DNA of 64,000 bases from Neoceratodus forsteri (taxonomy: Eukaryota > Chordata > Ceratodontiformes > Ceratodontidae). The number at the start of each line of letters is the position of its first letter. The first letter of the stretch is position 1. The position numbers and the translations under genes are program-made. Below are positions 47,191-59,935 of the stretch, one piece after another. Location of the stretch: the NCBI GenBank assembly GCA_016271365.2, contig JADMNL010000023.1, positions 609,488,001-609,552,000 of the forward strand, read 5' to 3'. A model generated the notes under the pieces. It did no database searches. It saw only the letters and a program-made list of their open reading frames with translations, and was not told the origin of the DNA.

Positions 47191-48454
47191 TAATATGAAT
47201 GGAATGAAATGAATGGAGCCCAGTCATTTCTATGGGACCATTCAGTTCAATGTTTTTCCCATTCAGAACCTTTTTGTCTGTTGACATTTTTACTGACTTT
47301 TTGATTGAGTTCTTTAGTATACCATCCCTGACAAACCATATCGATGTCAAACTTTAAATCAAAGTCTTCATGAGTGTTTGTGGACAATGCTGCTCAGCTG
47401 TATGCATCCATTATGATTCCAATCTGAAGTCTGACACCCATATGGTTCGTCCAGGATGTCATGATTTCACAACAAAAATAAGACTTCATTCTATCCTAGA
47501 AGCATCTACTGACAGTTCCATACTGTCACTGACTATACCTTCACTGCTAGCACTGTCATAATTTGCCACCAAGATAGCTGATGAATGTATGCCAGCTGAA
47601 GTGGATGGAAAACCAGCCCAGTGTTTAAAATGAGTAGGGCTGTACAGGCAGTACTGCCTTACAAGATAGAGACATCAGATCTCTGCTGTCTTTGCCATCT
47701 GAAGACATGTTTCTAGCTAACAAAACACTTTTTGAGCCTGGTTTGAATTCTGTGCATCTCTTGATCCCAACCAACAAATGATGTCACTGCACAGCATGTT
47801 ATCTCCTTGTTATCGTAGCTGGCCCTGCAAGAAAGAAAAGTTTCTGCTCCGGCATGTGTGAAATTAAAAGTAGTTACTGTATTTAACATTGCTGACTTCA
47901 ACATGCCACAGAATCCAAAGTAAATGGGGCAAAACAACTGTATTCTTGCTTGCTACCTAATGGAAGTCGGATGACAAGAGAGTGCACAACAAGAAGAATG
48001 ACCATTTGCCTGATGCTTATTAAAATGCATACACACCACCATGTGCTTCACTACAGGCCAGCCACCCTCACAAGAAAATCTGATAGAACCTCCCCAGTCA
48101 GTAGGAAGACACTGGCACCCTCATAAACCCTGTACCATTAACCATGACACACACAAAAGATACTAGTCCAGGGCAACTGGTGGAGGTAAGTCCCAAGGAA
48201 GGTGAGAGACAGAGCTGAGGGTGCCAAAAGACAGAGGCAGGCTGGACAGCATAAGGAGACAAACACAGGATTGATTAAAAAAATTGCAACTACATAAAAA
48301 ATAGGGCTGGCAGATAAGGATTTATCCGGGTAGATATAGCTGAGGAACAGACTTGCATTTGCATCTGCCTATTTCAAATTTGGCCCAAACCTTTTTGTAT
48401 TACAGTTTACATAGGATAACCCAGATGAAATGTAACATCTCATTTTCAGTGGTG
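47191..48454. other. Unannotated sequence
   Basis: No repeat unit, RNA gene or coding motif recognised. The first 20 bases are an imperfect (GAATG)n-like run. Confidence 0.45.
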
Positions 48455-48469
48455 GTGCTGCTTTGCCTC

Positions 48470-48620
48470 TTTCCACAGGAGGGTGAACTGGAGCATTAGG
48501 AGGTTAAGTGAGTTGACTAATGTCACAAAGTGAGTACTGTATTTGACTCTAGTTGGTCTGAACCTGTAACCTCCAGGTTTATAAGCCAGTGATCTCAACA
48601 TTAAAGCAGACTACCTATAA
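48470..48620 (-). mobile_element. MIR/CORE-like SINE fragment
   Basis: The plus strand reads gaggttaagtgagttgacta then atgtcacaaagtgag, the reverse complement of the MIR core (tgtgac...caagtcacttaacct type), followed by gaacctgtaacctcc, an inverted B-box-like part. Old and partial. Confidence 0.6.
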
Positions 48621-49014
48621 TATGTCTACATATGCCTAAACTGGTGTGATAATCTGGAATACCTTTTAAACAGACCATTCTTTAATTTGTTTAGGTCAAT
48701 AAATCAGTTCTTGAGAAAGATCAAGTGTAATTTCCAGACGTCCCACAAATTATGAATGGTCACTTTAAATGCCTACCACAAAAGCAGGAGGCATGTGTAT
48801 GTTTTAGAGCAGAAGAAATACAACAGGAATTGTGTTAAATAGCAGTATAGAAAGCTATCTGATTTTTATAGTGCATTTTATGATGAACATTATACTATTT
48901 TAAAGGCATATGGACAGCCATTTATGTTGTGAGAAGTCTGGAAAATAAAACTTTCAAAATTAATAAGACTCTAAGATTCAAAAAAGGTAATGTTCAGCTG
49001 CTTTAATTTCCTGA
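48621..49014. other. Unannotated sequence
   Basis: AT-rich, nothing recognised. Confidence 0.4.
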
Positions 49015-49027
49015 GAGCGAGAGGAGG

Positions 49028-49082
<55 letters not shown>

Positions 49083-49085
49083 GAC

Positions 49086-49117
<32 letters not shown>
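49015..49117. repeat. (GA)n / (GACA)n compound microsatellite
   Basis: GA dinucleotide runs on both sides of a GACA tetranucleotide core, about 100 bp. The RERERE-type ORF across it is an artefact. Confidence 0.97.
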
Positions 49118-49120
<3 letters not shown>

Positions 49121-51189
49121 CACAGAACCATTGCAAGAAGCTACCAAATTGGAACATCCCATGGGTATAGCAACTTGTCCTTCACTGGATGGCTACAGGG
49201 TATGCCCAGGGACAAAATGAGAGAATATCTCAGAAAGATAACAACATTTTTTATTCAAGGATTGGTAGAACAGAAAGAACATTTTACATTCAAAATGGTA
49301 GCTGCCTGATGGCCAGAGCTGCTACATGAAAAGAGGGTTATGCGGTTGAAACATCTTGCCTGTAACAATATCCTGCCTTCAGAATTTTAAATCAGTTGGC
49401 ATTTGCTACTGACACAAGCAAAACAACCTACTCTTTGAGAGTATCCTTACAAAAATCATTGCTAAATGAGGCAAAAGAGTGCAGTATATACTGTGGTATG
49501 GGGTTAATCATTTGTTCTCTATATAAATCCACCTGCTTGAAATCCTTGTACACCCTGTGCTGCACCTGCTATTATACATACCAAAGTGCTGTTGTGCACA
49601 TTCCAAACAGTTTTCTGCACAGTTCAAAGGTCATAAAACTGTCAATTTCTTTCCACCCCACACCCTGATGCTTTACTTTTAAGTTGTAGAAGTCTGCAAA
49701 TGTAATTTTGTGCATGGAACACTTCTCACTGAGTAGCAAGCCTGCTATGTTAACTGTTCCCATTTCAATCATAAATTGCAACATTTTGAGCTTCTGTAAT
49801 ATAGAAAATATTCAACACCTACATGACAAGAACAAGTTGGATCACAAACCGAGTTACAGTAGTGTGGCAACATCATTGGCATGAGAGTAAAGTGATTTTT
49901 GGCATTTACTATAAAAAATACTCCACACTACAGAGAATCTCTTTTGTAGTGATAGTTGCCTGGCGAATACTTCATGAGGAATTAAGTGACAACTGTAGAG
50001 AGGTTTTATTCTGAACACCGTGGAATGACATGCTGGGGTAGGTATGCATGCCTCTCTCCTGTAGTGCCCCTTCCCCTGATTCTCCTCTTTTGGTTCACCC
50101 TGTGCTTCTATATCTTTCTCCAGCTCCTGATCTCAATGACTTTTACAGCAGATGCTCACCTGAGGTATGCATGTATAGTAGTACACTGAGAGCGATCTAT
50201 GGAGGTGTTAGAAACTGAGAGAGATGAGCAAAAGTGACCCAACTGGCCACCACACTGACAGACATTCATGAAAGCAACCAAGTGAGACACCTAACATCTC
50301 AAATAGCAGCCTGCTTCATTTTGACTCACTTACAGGCTGGTTCTGGCAGGACTGGTTCACACAGGTAACAAAAGTTGGATTTCTGTGATTACGCCACCAG
50401 CGGTCAGCAACATAAAAATTAATTTTTCAAAGAAAGCTTGAATAATCTTCCCTTCACAATTTACCTTGTCTGTTAAAGTCATTGCCCTGCTGCAGGCTTT
50501 GCAGGATGCAGCTGCAAAAAAACACTGCACCATTCTTTCCACTGCAGGAGCACACACGTTTATGGAACTGCCTGCCTGAAACTACTGTTAACTAACTACT
50601 TGTACCTAGAATGAGAATGCATGATTTCTGTTGGTATATAACTTTTCTAACATTTTCTCCTTAAAAATGGCATTTGGCAAAGACATTCAAAAATGTCAGC
50701 TGCCACGTACTGCACGTATTGTACTTTACTATACTGTATGTTCTGCACAGAAAGTAACCAGGAAATGGCACTCATTAGAATATGGATTGGAGAAATTCTC
50801 AAACCTGATTGACTAAGCCCACTAACTACCGGTCTGGTGTCAGGCAACAGACATTGGGAAATAATGAGTCCCAGTCTCTGCCTGCCTGTTTACATTCCAA
50901 ATCATTCAGCTGAAGAATTCTAAATGTAAAAGTGCCACTATGTTTTTCTCCCGCTTAGCAAGAGACAGCTCCCAGTGAAAGGATTGGTTAACTTGTTCAG
51001 TACAGAATTCGGCTCTCAACTAAATGTATGAGAAAACAGTACTCTCAACAGTAACAAAACTTTTATAATATTTTCCACCCATTTAAAAACAAGCATTTAT
51101 CAATGCTGAAAGGTTGATTACTTATATGTACTGCTTAGAATTTGAAAGTAGAAAATACCATGTCTAAGAACTGCCACGTGCCCCCAAGA
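49118..51189. other. Unannotated AT-rich sequence
   Basis: Several short ORFs on both strands (60-90 codons) without motifs. No termini or tandem repeats recognised. Confidence 0.45.
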
Positions 51190-52580
51190 CATCCACTGTG
51201 TCTTTCTGTTCAGTATTCACAGAAGGGGAGGGCAAGGACCACAACAGTACAGCAGTTGCAAAGGCATGAAGAGGTGGACAATAGTCCATTCACAGGCAGA
51301 AGAATCAGAGAAGGTGAGTAAACTGAAGGTGAACAAAGCGATGGGACCAGATGGCATACACCCAAGGACATGAAAAGAACTGTGATGGGAAATAGTAGTA
51401 CCTGTGGCAGCCATGTTCACTGAGTCATTCAACAGAGGGTGGTACCAGAGAAATGGAGGAGGCACATGTGGTCCCTCTATAGAATCCAGCAGTAGGGAGG
51501 AGGCGGGAACTATAGGCCAGTCAACTCACTTCCAGTAGTAGGGAAGATCATGGAGACATTGGTTAAAGAAAGGATAGTGGGGCATACAGAAGACATCGGA
51601 ACTCAGGGCCATAGGCAACATGGATTCACAGTAGGGAGGTCATGTCAGACCAAGTCGTTGCTTTTGGGTGACAAAGGAAATAAATCAGGGTGGGAAGTGG
51701 AGATCGCTTACCGTGATGTAAGCAAAGCGTTGACACCATCTCACATAGGAGGCTGATAAAGTGGCTGAGTAGGGTGGGCATGGGGAAGGCTGGTAAAGAG
51801 GGTTAGAAACTGGGTAAGAGACAGGAGGCAGAGAGTGGTGATAAATGGGGTGCAGTCTAGGGAGAGGGGTTAACCAGTGGGATGCCACAGGGATTGGTCC
51901 TGGGGCCAGCCCTGTTCAATGACTTAATGAGTGACATTGCAGAAGGGGTTAAAGGAAAGGTCTGCCTGTTTGCTGATGACACCAAGATCTGTAACACAGT
52001 GGATACCCCAAGGGGAATGAGGAGGGACCTGGGAAGGTTGAGAAATGGTCTGAGGACCGCAACTGAAGTTTATTTCAAAAAAGTGCAAACGTATGGACCT
52101 GGGACACAGAAACCCTGGGGAAAGGAACAGAATGGGGGAGTTGGTGACAGTCACAAAGAAGGAAAGGGGCCTGGGGTTCTTATGTCAGATGATCTGAAAA
52201 TGTCGAGTGCTAAGGCAGCTGGGAGGGCCAGTGACATGCTGGGGTGCATAGGCAAGGGTATCACCAGCATAAGGAGGGAGGTAGTGATGCCATAATATAA
52301 AACCATGGTCAGGCTTCACATGGAGTATTGTGTACAGTTCTGGAGGTTGCACCTTCGTAAGGATATTAACAGGCTGGAGATGGTCCAGAAAAGGGTAAAT
52401 GAGATGGTACAGACCTTGCAACGTGAGATTTATGAGGGAGAAAGTAGGGACCTCAATATGTACAGTACTCACTGGAAGAGAGGAGGAAGAGGGATATGAT
52501 GGAAACATTCAAGTACCTCAAGGGTATAAACAGAAGTACTGAGAAGCAGGAGACAGTTGCTATAGGGATATGTGCCAGCT
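51190..52580 (+). pseudogene. CR1-group LINE reverse-transcriptase fragment
   Basis: Begins just before the RT (HRWCLSVQYS-like linker near 51200) and holds the NKAMGPDGIHP-like block (51335-51365), a QHGFTVGRSCQTK block (51618-51656), VSKALTPSH in the catalytic Asp region (substituted, 51716-51745), MPQGLVLGPALFNDLMSDI (51882-51940) and FADDTKICN with the catalytic FADD at 51969-51980, followed by the C-terminal region to about 52520. The 137-codon frame at 51882-52295 is one of the longest intact LINE frames here. Both the 5' part and the terminal 3' tail are missing. Confidence 0.85.
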
Positions 52581-52904
52581 TCTCTGTGATATTCTTTTGT
52601 TCTTATAAATCTGTAATCTCCAGTATTTCAGTAAACATATGACCACACTGCCTTGTTTAGGCAATTTTATGCTGGTTGATATCTTGTGTCAGATGGCAGA
52701 CAGAGGGCTCACCAGATTGTGTTGCAATTTGAAAACCTTCATAGTGTTATTTTGCTGGTAAATGTTTTGGAAAGGTGATGAAGGCCTCACAATATTTATT
52801 ATGATTTTATCTCCTTATGTGTGTCTCTTTGGTCCCTCATCCCCACACCCCAACAGTCATCACTGGCCACAGCTTCAGACTTCTTCTTGCCAAGATGTGG
52901 TGAG
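52581..52904. other. Unannotated sequence
   Basis: Short spacer between two CR1 pieces; nothing recognised. Confidence 0.4.
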
Positions 52905-53050
52905 AAACATAGAAACATACAAGTTGCTGGCACATAAGGACCGCTTGGCCATCTAGTCTGCCCATTTCCTAACTGATGGATAAGCTGCAGATTCTAGTTA
53001 CTCAACAGCTTACTTCCTCCTTACCCCAGTAGAATTGCCTTATGTCTGTC
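52905..53050 (-). mobile_element. CR1-group LINE 3' end, antisense
   Basis: Starts gagaaacatagaaacataca and continues aaggaccgcttggcc-atctagtctgccc, gataagctgcagattctagt and acagcttacttcctcctac. This follows the reverse complement of 21030-21178 nearly base for base. Solo 3' end, strongly 5'-truncated. Confidence 0.85.
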
Positions 53051-53434
53051 CGTGAAGCAGCTGCCTTCACAGTCTGTGAAGCTCTGATGTCTTTCAGTGC
53101 TGCTTATTGGTCATCTTCCAACACAGGCAAGGTGCTGCCAGGACAAAAGTAACTCAGGACAAGCAGGTTCAAAGTGGGAAGAAATGGGTGAGTAAGAATC
53201 AAGTACTCATTCAGATGCGGTGTCGATTTTAAGACCCGCATACTGGTGTGGACAATGCAAATAGAACCCCACTGCTTAAGTAGCCTTTATGAAGAGTAAA
53301 GGCTTCTCAGAGTAGGGGTCTGTTTATTGCACTGTAAGTGGGCTGCATGGAATTCAGTGATCTACTGTACCTACATGTGGATGTATGGTAGGCCCAACTT
53401 TAAAAAACACTGCACCTGAATTAACACATGATGT
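53051..53434. other. Unannotated sequence
   Basis: Nothing recognised between the two antisense CR1 ends. Confidence 0.4.
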
Positions 53435-55560
53435 GATAGAAACATAGAATCCGTCAGCAGAAAAGACCGCTTAGCCCACCCAGTCTGGCCAAGTGTTCTC
53501 TAACTACGTGTAACTCCTGCCTGTATATGTTAGTGCATGTCTTATTCTGCCTCAGTCCATCAGGACCTCCTTGTGAGTGAGCTTAATGGATTTTTCCTGC
53601 AATGAACTTTAACCTACTCCATGTCCATGGCCATATTGATCTCCATTGGCCCCCTTCTCCTTTCTGTAATATACCCTATGTTTATCCCATGCATCCTTAA
53701 TGCCCCTACCATTTTAGCTTCCACCACTTCTCCGCAGTCTGTTCAAGGCGTGTACCACCTTTCAGTAAAGAAAGATTTCTTCATCTATCCTGAATGCCCT
53801 CCCAGCTTCATTGTATGTCCCTTGGTTTGGGTGCTCATCCTCATTTGAAGGAAACTCCCAACTGTACCCTCTTTACCCTGTGAGGTACTTTGTAGGTCTT
53901 GATCATGTCACTTCGCTTCCTCTCTTCTAGAATGTACATGTTGAGATTCTTCAGCCTTTCCTTGAGGATTCCTGTGAAAATTCGATACAATGGCAACAGA
54001 ACATCCCTCATCCTCCTAGTGGAGATGCCAGTCCTTATGCACCCAGAATTCAATTTGCCTGCCCATCGCCTTGTCACACTGTACTGCCATCTTGAGGTCC
54101 TCTGATATAATAACTCGAGAACCCTTTCATGTCTGAGTATCAGTACTTCCCCCATCGTATACCCAGTATCAGGGTTCCTGTGCCTCAGGTGCATGATTTT
54201 GCACTTGTTGGCATTCAACCCAAGTAAGTAAAAATGTAATTGATTTGAATGAATTGCAGACTTTTTAGTAGCTTTTGGGAGTGTGTATGTGTGTGTTTGA
54301 GGGGTCTCTGGTACAGGCAGTACCTCAAAAATGCCACTAACTTCCCACCCCCTCAGACTGCCTGCCCAAGTACTGAATCCTCCCTTCACTACTTCTACAG
54401 TGTCCCCAAGTCATTTGTACCCACATGCAACAGTAAATGGGTTTTCTTCCTGCCCCTCGCTATGCGTTTGAGCAGTGCCTGCCTGGCCCTCCTGCACTCA
54501 ACCTGGGACAGCCACAATGCAAATATGGCTGTGCCTTTCCCCCTTTCCACCCCATCTCACCCATTTCAGTATAGAATCCCCCAGGAGGGTAACCCCGCCC
54601 CTTACCCCTTTCCTTCTAATGCCTCTTCCACCACCCCAGTATTCATTGTTCCTTTCCTTACACCCGCCAACTGCACCCTCTGTGACGACTTCTATATCTG
54701 TACCCTTACTTCTGCTTCACCCTTCCTCTGCCTTATTCCTCCCATCCCCTTGAACCCCTTCCCAGCCTACTTCCAACTGGGCTTCCCATGTCGACCTTCC
54801 ATCCTCCATGCTGATTTCCAACCCCTCTTCTATCCCGTTTTTGTTGATTTAGAGCCCCATTCCCTTCTACCCGATAGTGATGCCCCTCCCATCCTTCCTC
54901 CTTCCTGTAGCCTTCTGTCCTTCAGTCACCACCCCTCATTCCTAACTATCTTCCTTCTACCCTTTTGTCCTCGCTGTCTCTTCCCCTTCTGGTTGCCATC
55001 CTCTTATGCCCGGCATGTCCTCTCCCTTCAGTATTTTCCTGCTCCCCTCTGTGTCCCATAGCAGAGGTTGGAATCTATTCGTAATCGTTACCTGTCCTAC
55101 ATCCTTCCCCATCAGCTCCCCTCCCACTTGTTCCCTCTGTGACACCCTGGTGCCTCACTCACCTGCAGTCATCTGCTCTCTTGCCTGGTACTCCTCATAG
55201 TGTCTTGCTCACCCATCAGTTGGCAGCACAGCCATCGCCTCGGGCACCCCTTCCTTCTCCTCTCTTTCTGCTAGTGCCTCTGATACTGGGGTCAGTTTCA
55301 GTCCTAGTTATTCTTCCTCTGTCCCCCTTTGCCATCCCTATTCACCCCACTCAGGATGCCTATCATACTCATATGCCCTGCCACTTACACTCCTCCTAAC
55401 CTCCACAGTTTCTCCTCAAACTAGCCAGTCATCTACAGGCCATTCACCCATTCACCCCCCATCCTCCAAGCCCATTCCAGGATCTGCACACCCACACCTG
55501 TACAACCCTCCACGCTTCCAAGATGCCCGCCTATTGACATGTGGCACCTGCTCCATTGTG
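53435..55560 (-). pseudogene. Internally deleted CR1-group LINE: ORF1 joined to ORF2 C-terminus
   Basis: The 3' end (gatagaaacatagaatccgt) is at 53435. On the minus strand, from 55560 down: ORF1 N-terminal part with TITNRFQPLL near 55060-55090, a long Gly/Glu/Arg-rich stretch, the esterase block HVGTNDLG near 54400-54425, and FEVLPVPETPQ near 54300-54335. After a short AT-rich joint (54215-54295) the frame enters the ORF2 C-terminal region directly with LNANKCKIMHLRHR at 54170-54215. About 2 kb that normally lies between these parts (endonuclease and most of the RT) is gone. A 182-codon frame (53841-54389) stays open across the joint. The long open frame on plus (54249-55061) is its antisense shadow. 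Confidence 0.75.
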
Positions 55561-55840
55561 GCCCCCATCTCATGCTAGGGGTCTTACTCCCAGGTTCCGT
55601 ACCCTACTACAACTATTAGGCCCCTATTTACTCAAATTGTTGTCCCCCACACTAGTCCCTCTACTGACCCCTTGCCGATGGGGTAATTAAAGGCTCAAAT
55701 GTCTTCCATTAGACACTCTATTACTGTAGCATTCCTAAAGCCTCCTTGTCTGTTTTCACCACTCAGCTACCATATTTTTGTTCTTGGCTCTCATATAGTT
55801 TCATCTTAGCCCACTTAAAAATCCTATTGCACTCCAAGTA
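55561..55840. other. Spacer between the CR1 and the tandem array
   Basis: May contain the 5' end of the antisense LINE; no boundary visible. Confidence 0.35.
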
Positions 55841-58800
55841 TTACTCAGTTCAGTTAGAGAAATAAACAGAACAACTAAATCTGTATTATTACAGCAATCC
55901 TAAAAGTATCCAATCATTGCTTTGTCTCCCTCCAGAGACCCTGCTGTAATAGAGGACCACAGAGGACACTGGGTGGGAAGATGAGCAAGTGTAAAGCCCC
56001 AGCACAGTTCCATTGAGCTTCTTCACTCCTCTCTCACTAGCTCATTCTATTTCTCCCGATGCTGCAGGCTGCCCTTTTGTACTGGGCTCCTGCTTGCACT
56101 GGCACCTTTTCTGCCCACAAAGAAATCTGCGGCAGTCTTGATACAGCTCCGTTGAGCTCACTCCTCCCCATCTTTCACTCGCTCATTCTCTTTCTGCTGG
56201 CTGCAGACTGCCCTTTGTACTGGGCTCCTGCCTGCATTGACACCTTTTTGCCACAAAGAAATCTGCAGCAGTCCCAGCAGAGCTCCGTTGAGCTTGCTCA
56301 CTACCCTTCTCTCACTTGCTCGTTCTGTTTCTCCTGGAGCTGCAGACTGCCCTTTGTACTGGGCTCCTGCCTGCGTTGGTACCTTTTCCTGCCCATAAAG
56401 AAATCTGCAGCAGTACTGACACAGCTCCATTGAGTAGGCTCACTCCGCTCTCTCACTCACTCATTCTGTTTCTCCTGGTGCTGCAGGCTGCCCTTTTGTA
56501 CTGGGCTCCTGCCTGCATGGCACCTTTTCTGCCCACAAAGAGTTTGCAGCTGTCCCGACAGAGCTCCACTGAGGTCGCTCAGTCCTCCTCTCTTACTCGC
56601 TCATTCTGTTTATTCTGGTGCTGCAGGCTGCCCTTTCATACAGGGCTTCTGCCTCCAGTGGCGCCTTTTGTACCCACAAAGAAATCTGCAGCAGTCCTGC
56701 AGAGCTCTGCTGAGCTGGCTCACTCCCATCTCCTCACTACAGTTCCTTTTTCCTGGCAGTGTAGGCTGCCCTTTGTACTGTTGCTTCTGCCTGTGTTGGC
56801 ACCATTTTCTGCCCACAAAGAAATCCACAGCAGTCCTGACAGAGCTCTATTGAGCTTGCTCACTCCCCTCTCTCATTCGCTCATTCTGTTTCTCCAGCCA
56901 CTGCAGGCTGCCCTTTGTACTGGGCTCCTGCCTGCACTGATACCTTTTCTGCCCACAAAGAAATCTGCTAGGAGTCCCAACAGAGCTCCATTGACCTCGC
57001 TCAGTCCCACTCCCTCACCCACTCGTTTTGTTTCTCCTGGCGCTGCAGGCTGCCCTTTGTACTGGACTCCTGCCTGCTTTGGTACCTTTTTTGCCTACAA
57101 AGAATCTGAACCAGTCCTGACAGAGCACAGTTGAGCTCAGTCACTCCTCCTCTCTCACTTGCTCGATTCTAATCTGCCCTAAACACTGATTTCCCAAGCA
57201 ACTGCGGTATTGTGAGCCAGAGCGTGAAAACACATTTCAGTCAGGATGTGAAAATGACAGCTGTGCTATTCATAAGGAGGTGTGAAAAATGCTAGTGCTG
57301 AAATCTGGTGTGAAAATATTACTGATTTGTGAAGTTACAAGAGTGCGGGAAACTGCACAACACACTCTCATAACACAGTCATTTTATGGACTTTCATCAC
57401 ACAGTTTTCAATATAGGCATTTTAGGACCTCTGCTCATGAACAGTGTCACTGTGGTTTTCTTATTGTGTCCCAAACACTGATTTCCCACAGCGACCGCAC
57501 TATTCTGCACCAGAAGTGTGAAAGCACATATTGGCCAGGATGTGAAAATGAAAACTGTACTCTTTATAGGAGGTGTGGAAAATTCCAATGTTGAAAATTT
57601 GGAGAAAAATATTGCAAATTTGCAAAGTTTCGAACTGCATAGTCGCAGCAAGTGCGCAACTTATAAAATAGTAACTTTTTGGATATTTTATACCAAATTT
57701 ATTACTCAGCTCAGTTAGAGAAATAAACAGAACAACTTAATCTGTATTATTAGAGCAATCCTAAAAGTATCCAGGCATTGCTTTGTCTCCACTGCAGAGA
57801 CCTTGCTGTATTATGGGACCACAGAGGACTGAGCGGGAGGGTGGGCAACTCTAAAGTTCTAGCACAGCTCCATTGAGCTCGCTCACTTCCCCTTTCTCCT
57901 CACTCATTCTATATCTCCCGGCGCTGCAGGCTGCCCTTTTGTACTGGGCTTCTGCTTGCATTGGCGCCTTTTCTGCCCACAAAGAAATCTGCAGCAGTCC
58001 TGACAGATCTCTGTTGAGCTCACTCACCCCTCTCTCACTCGCTCATTCTGTCTCTCCCACACTCCAGGCTGCCTTTTGTACTGGGCTTCTGCCTGTGGTG
58101 GTGCCTTTTCTGCCCACAAAGAAGGTCACAGCTGTCCTAACAGAGCTCCGTTGAAGTTGCTCACTCCCCATCTCTCACTCGCTTATTCTGTTTCTTTTGG
58201 CACTCAGGCTGCTTTTTTTTTACTTGGCTCCTGCCTCTGGTGGTGCCTTTTTGCACAAAGAAATCCACAGCAGTCCCAACAGAGCTCCATTGAGTTCGCT
58301 CCTCCCTCTCCTTCACTCACTCTCTCGTTCTGTTTCTACCGTGCTGCAGGCTGCCCTTTTGTACTGGGTTCCTGCATTGGGGCCTTTTTCTGACACAAAG
58401 AAATCCATAGCAGTCCCGACAGAGCTCAGTTGAGCTCAGTCACTTCCCCTCTCTCACTCGCTCGATCTTAATCAGTCCCAAACACTGATTTCCCACAGTG
58501 ACTGTCCTATTCTGTGGCAGGAGTGCAAAAACATATTTAGGCCAGGATGTGAAAATGAAAACTATACTGTTCATAAGGAGGTGTGAGAAAATGCCAGTGT
58601 TGAAAATGTGGCATGAAAATATTACAGATTTATGAGTTACATGGGTGCGTGGAAACAGTTCAACACACGCTTGTAGCACAGTCATTTATGGACTTTCATC
58701 ACCAAATTTTCAACATAGGGATTTTAGGACCTCTGGTCATGAACAGTGTCACTATCATTTTCTTAATCTGTCCCAAACACTGATTTCCCACAGCAATCAT

Positions 58801-59935
58801 GCTATTCTGTTCCGAAGTGCGAAAACACATTTTGGCCTTGATGTGAAAAATGACAGCTGTACTGTTCATAAGGAGGTGTGAAAATGCCAGTGTTGAAAAT
58901 CTGGCATGAAAATATTACTGATTTGCAAAGGTACAAGGTGCATGGAAACTGCACAACACACACTTGTAACACAGTCATTTTATGGACTTTCATCACAAAA
59001 TTTTCAACATAGGCATTTAGGACCTCTGCTCATGAACAGTGGCACTGTGGTTTTCTTAATGTGTCCGAACACTGATTTCCCACAGTGACCGCACTGTTTT
59101 GCACTGGAGGTGCGAAACGCATTTCAGCCAGGATGTGAAAATGACAGTTGTACTGTTCATAAGGAGGTGTGGGCATATCCAGTCATTGCTTTGTTTCCAC
59201 TCTATAGACCCTGCTGTAATATAGGACCATGGAGGACCTGGGCGGTGGTGGGCAACTGTAAAGTTCTGGCACAGCTCCATTGAGCTCGTTCACTCCCCTC
59301 TCTCACTTGCTCGTTCTATTTCTCTCAGCGCTGCAGGCTGCCCTTTTGAATTAGGCTGCCACTTGCACTGGCACCTTTTTCGCCCAAAGAAATCTGCAGC
59401 AGTCCCACAGAGCTCCGTTGATTTCGCTCTCCTCCCCTCTCTGACTCGCTCATTCTGTTTCTCCTGGAGTTGCAGGCTGCCCTTTTGTACTGGGCTCCTG
59501 CCTCCATTGTGCCTTTTCTGCCCACAAAGAAATCCGCAGCAGTCCCAACAGATCTCCATTGAGCTTGCTCACTCCCCTCTCTCAGTCGCTCATTGCATTT
59601 CTCCAGGTGCTGCAGGCTGCCCTTTTGTACTGGGCTCCTACCTGCATTGGCGCCTTTTTCTGCCCATAAAGAAATCTGCAGCAGTCCTGACAAAGCTCCT
59701 TTGAGCTCACTCAGTCCCTCTCTCTCTCACTCACTCACTCATACTGTTTCTCCCACCGCTCAGCCGGCTCTTGCACTGGGCCCCTGCCTGCATTGACACC
59801 TTTTTCTGCCCACAAAGAAATCTGCAGCAGTCCTGAAGGGCTCCGTTGAGTTGGCTGACTCTCCCTCCCTCCCTCACTCACTCTCTCATTCTGTTTCTCC
59901 CAGTGCTGTAGGCTGCCCTTTTGTACTGGAGCTGG
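55840..59935. repeat. Higher-order tandem array of 140-bp and 290-bp units
   Basis: Three higher-order blocks (55.84-57.70, 57.70-59.17, 59.17-59.94 kb). The first two open with cagttagagaaataaacaga and cagcaatcctaaaagtatcc-type leaders; all three share (ca)ttgctttgt..cc and gaccctgctgtaat. Then follow ~140-bp units, marked by gcccacaaagaaatctgcag and tgccctttgtactgggctcc: 8 copies, 4 copies and 4-5 copies. After these come ~290-bp units marked by aacactgatttcccacag: about 1.7 copies in block 1 (57187, 57477) and 2.3 in block 2 (58484, 58778, 59070). Block 3 stops in a 140-bp unit. ORFs up to 272 codons on both strands are by-products of the repeat. Confidence 0.9.

Noticed and set aside
48990..49220. 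RE/RD-repeat ORF and its minus-strand SLSLSL counterpart.
   Set aside because: Translation of a GA/GACA microsatellite.
54249..55061. A 270-codon open frame on the plus strand, rich in Pro, Leu and Ser.
   Set aside because: It lies antisense to a recognisable LINE ORF1 (GTND and NRFQPLL on minus). The pyrimidine-rich composition explains the lack of stops.
56316..57134. A 272-codon open frame on the plus strand with repeated CTGLLPAL-like segments.
   Set aside because: It is a product of the ~140-bp tandem units, which carry few stops in this frame. No start context or domain.
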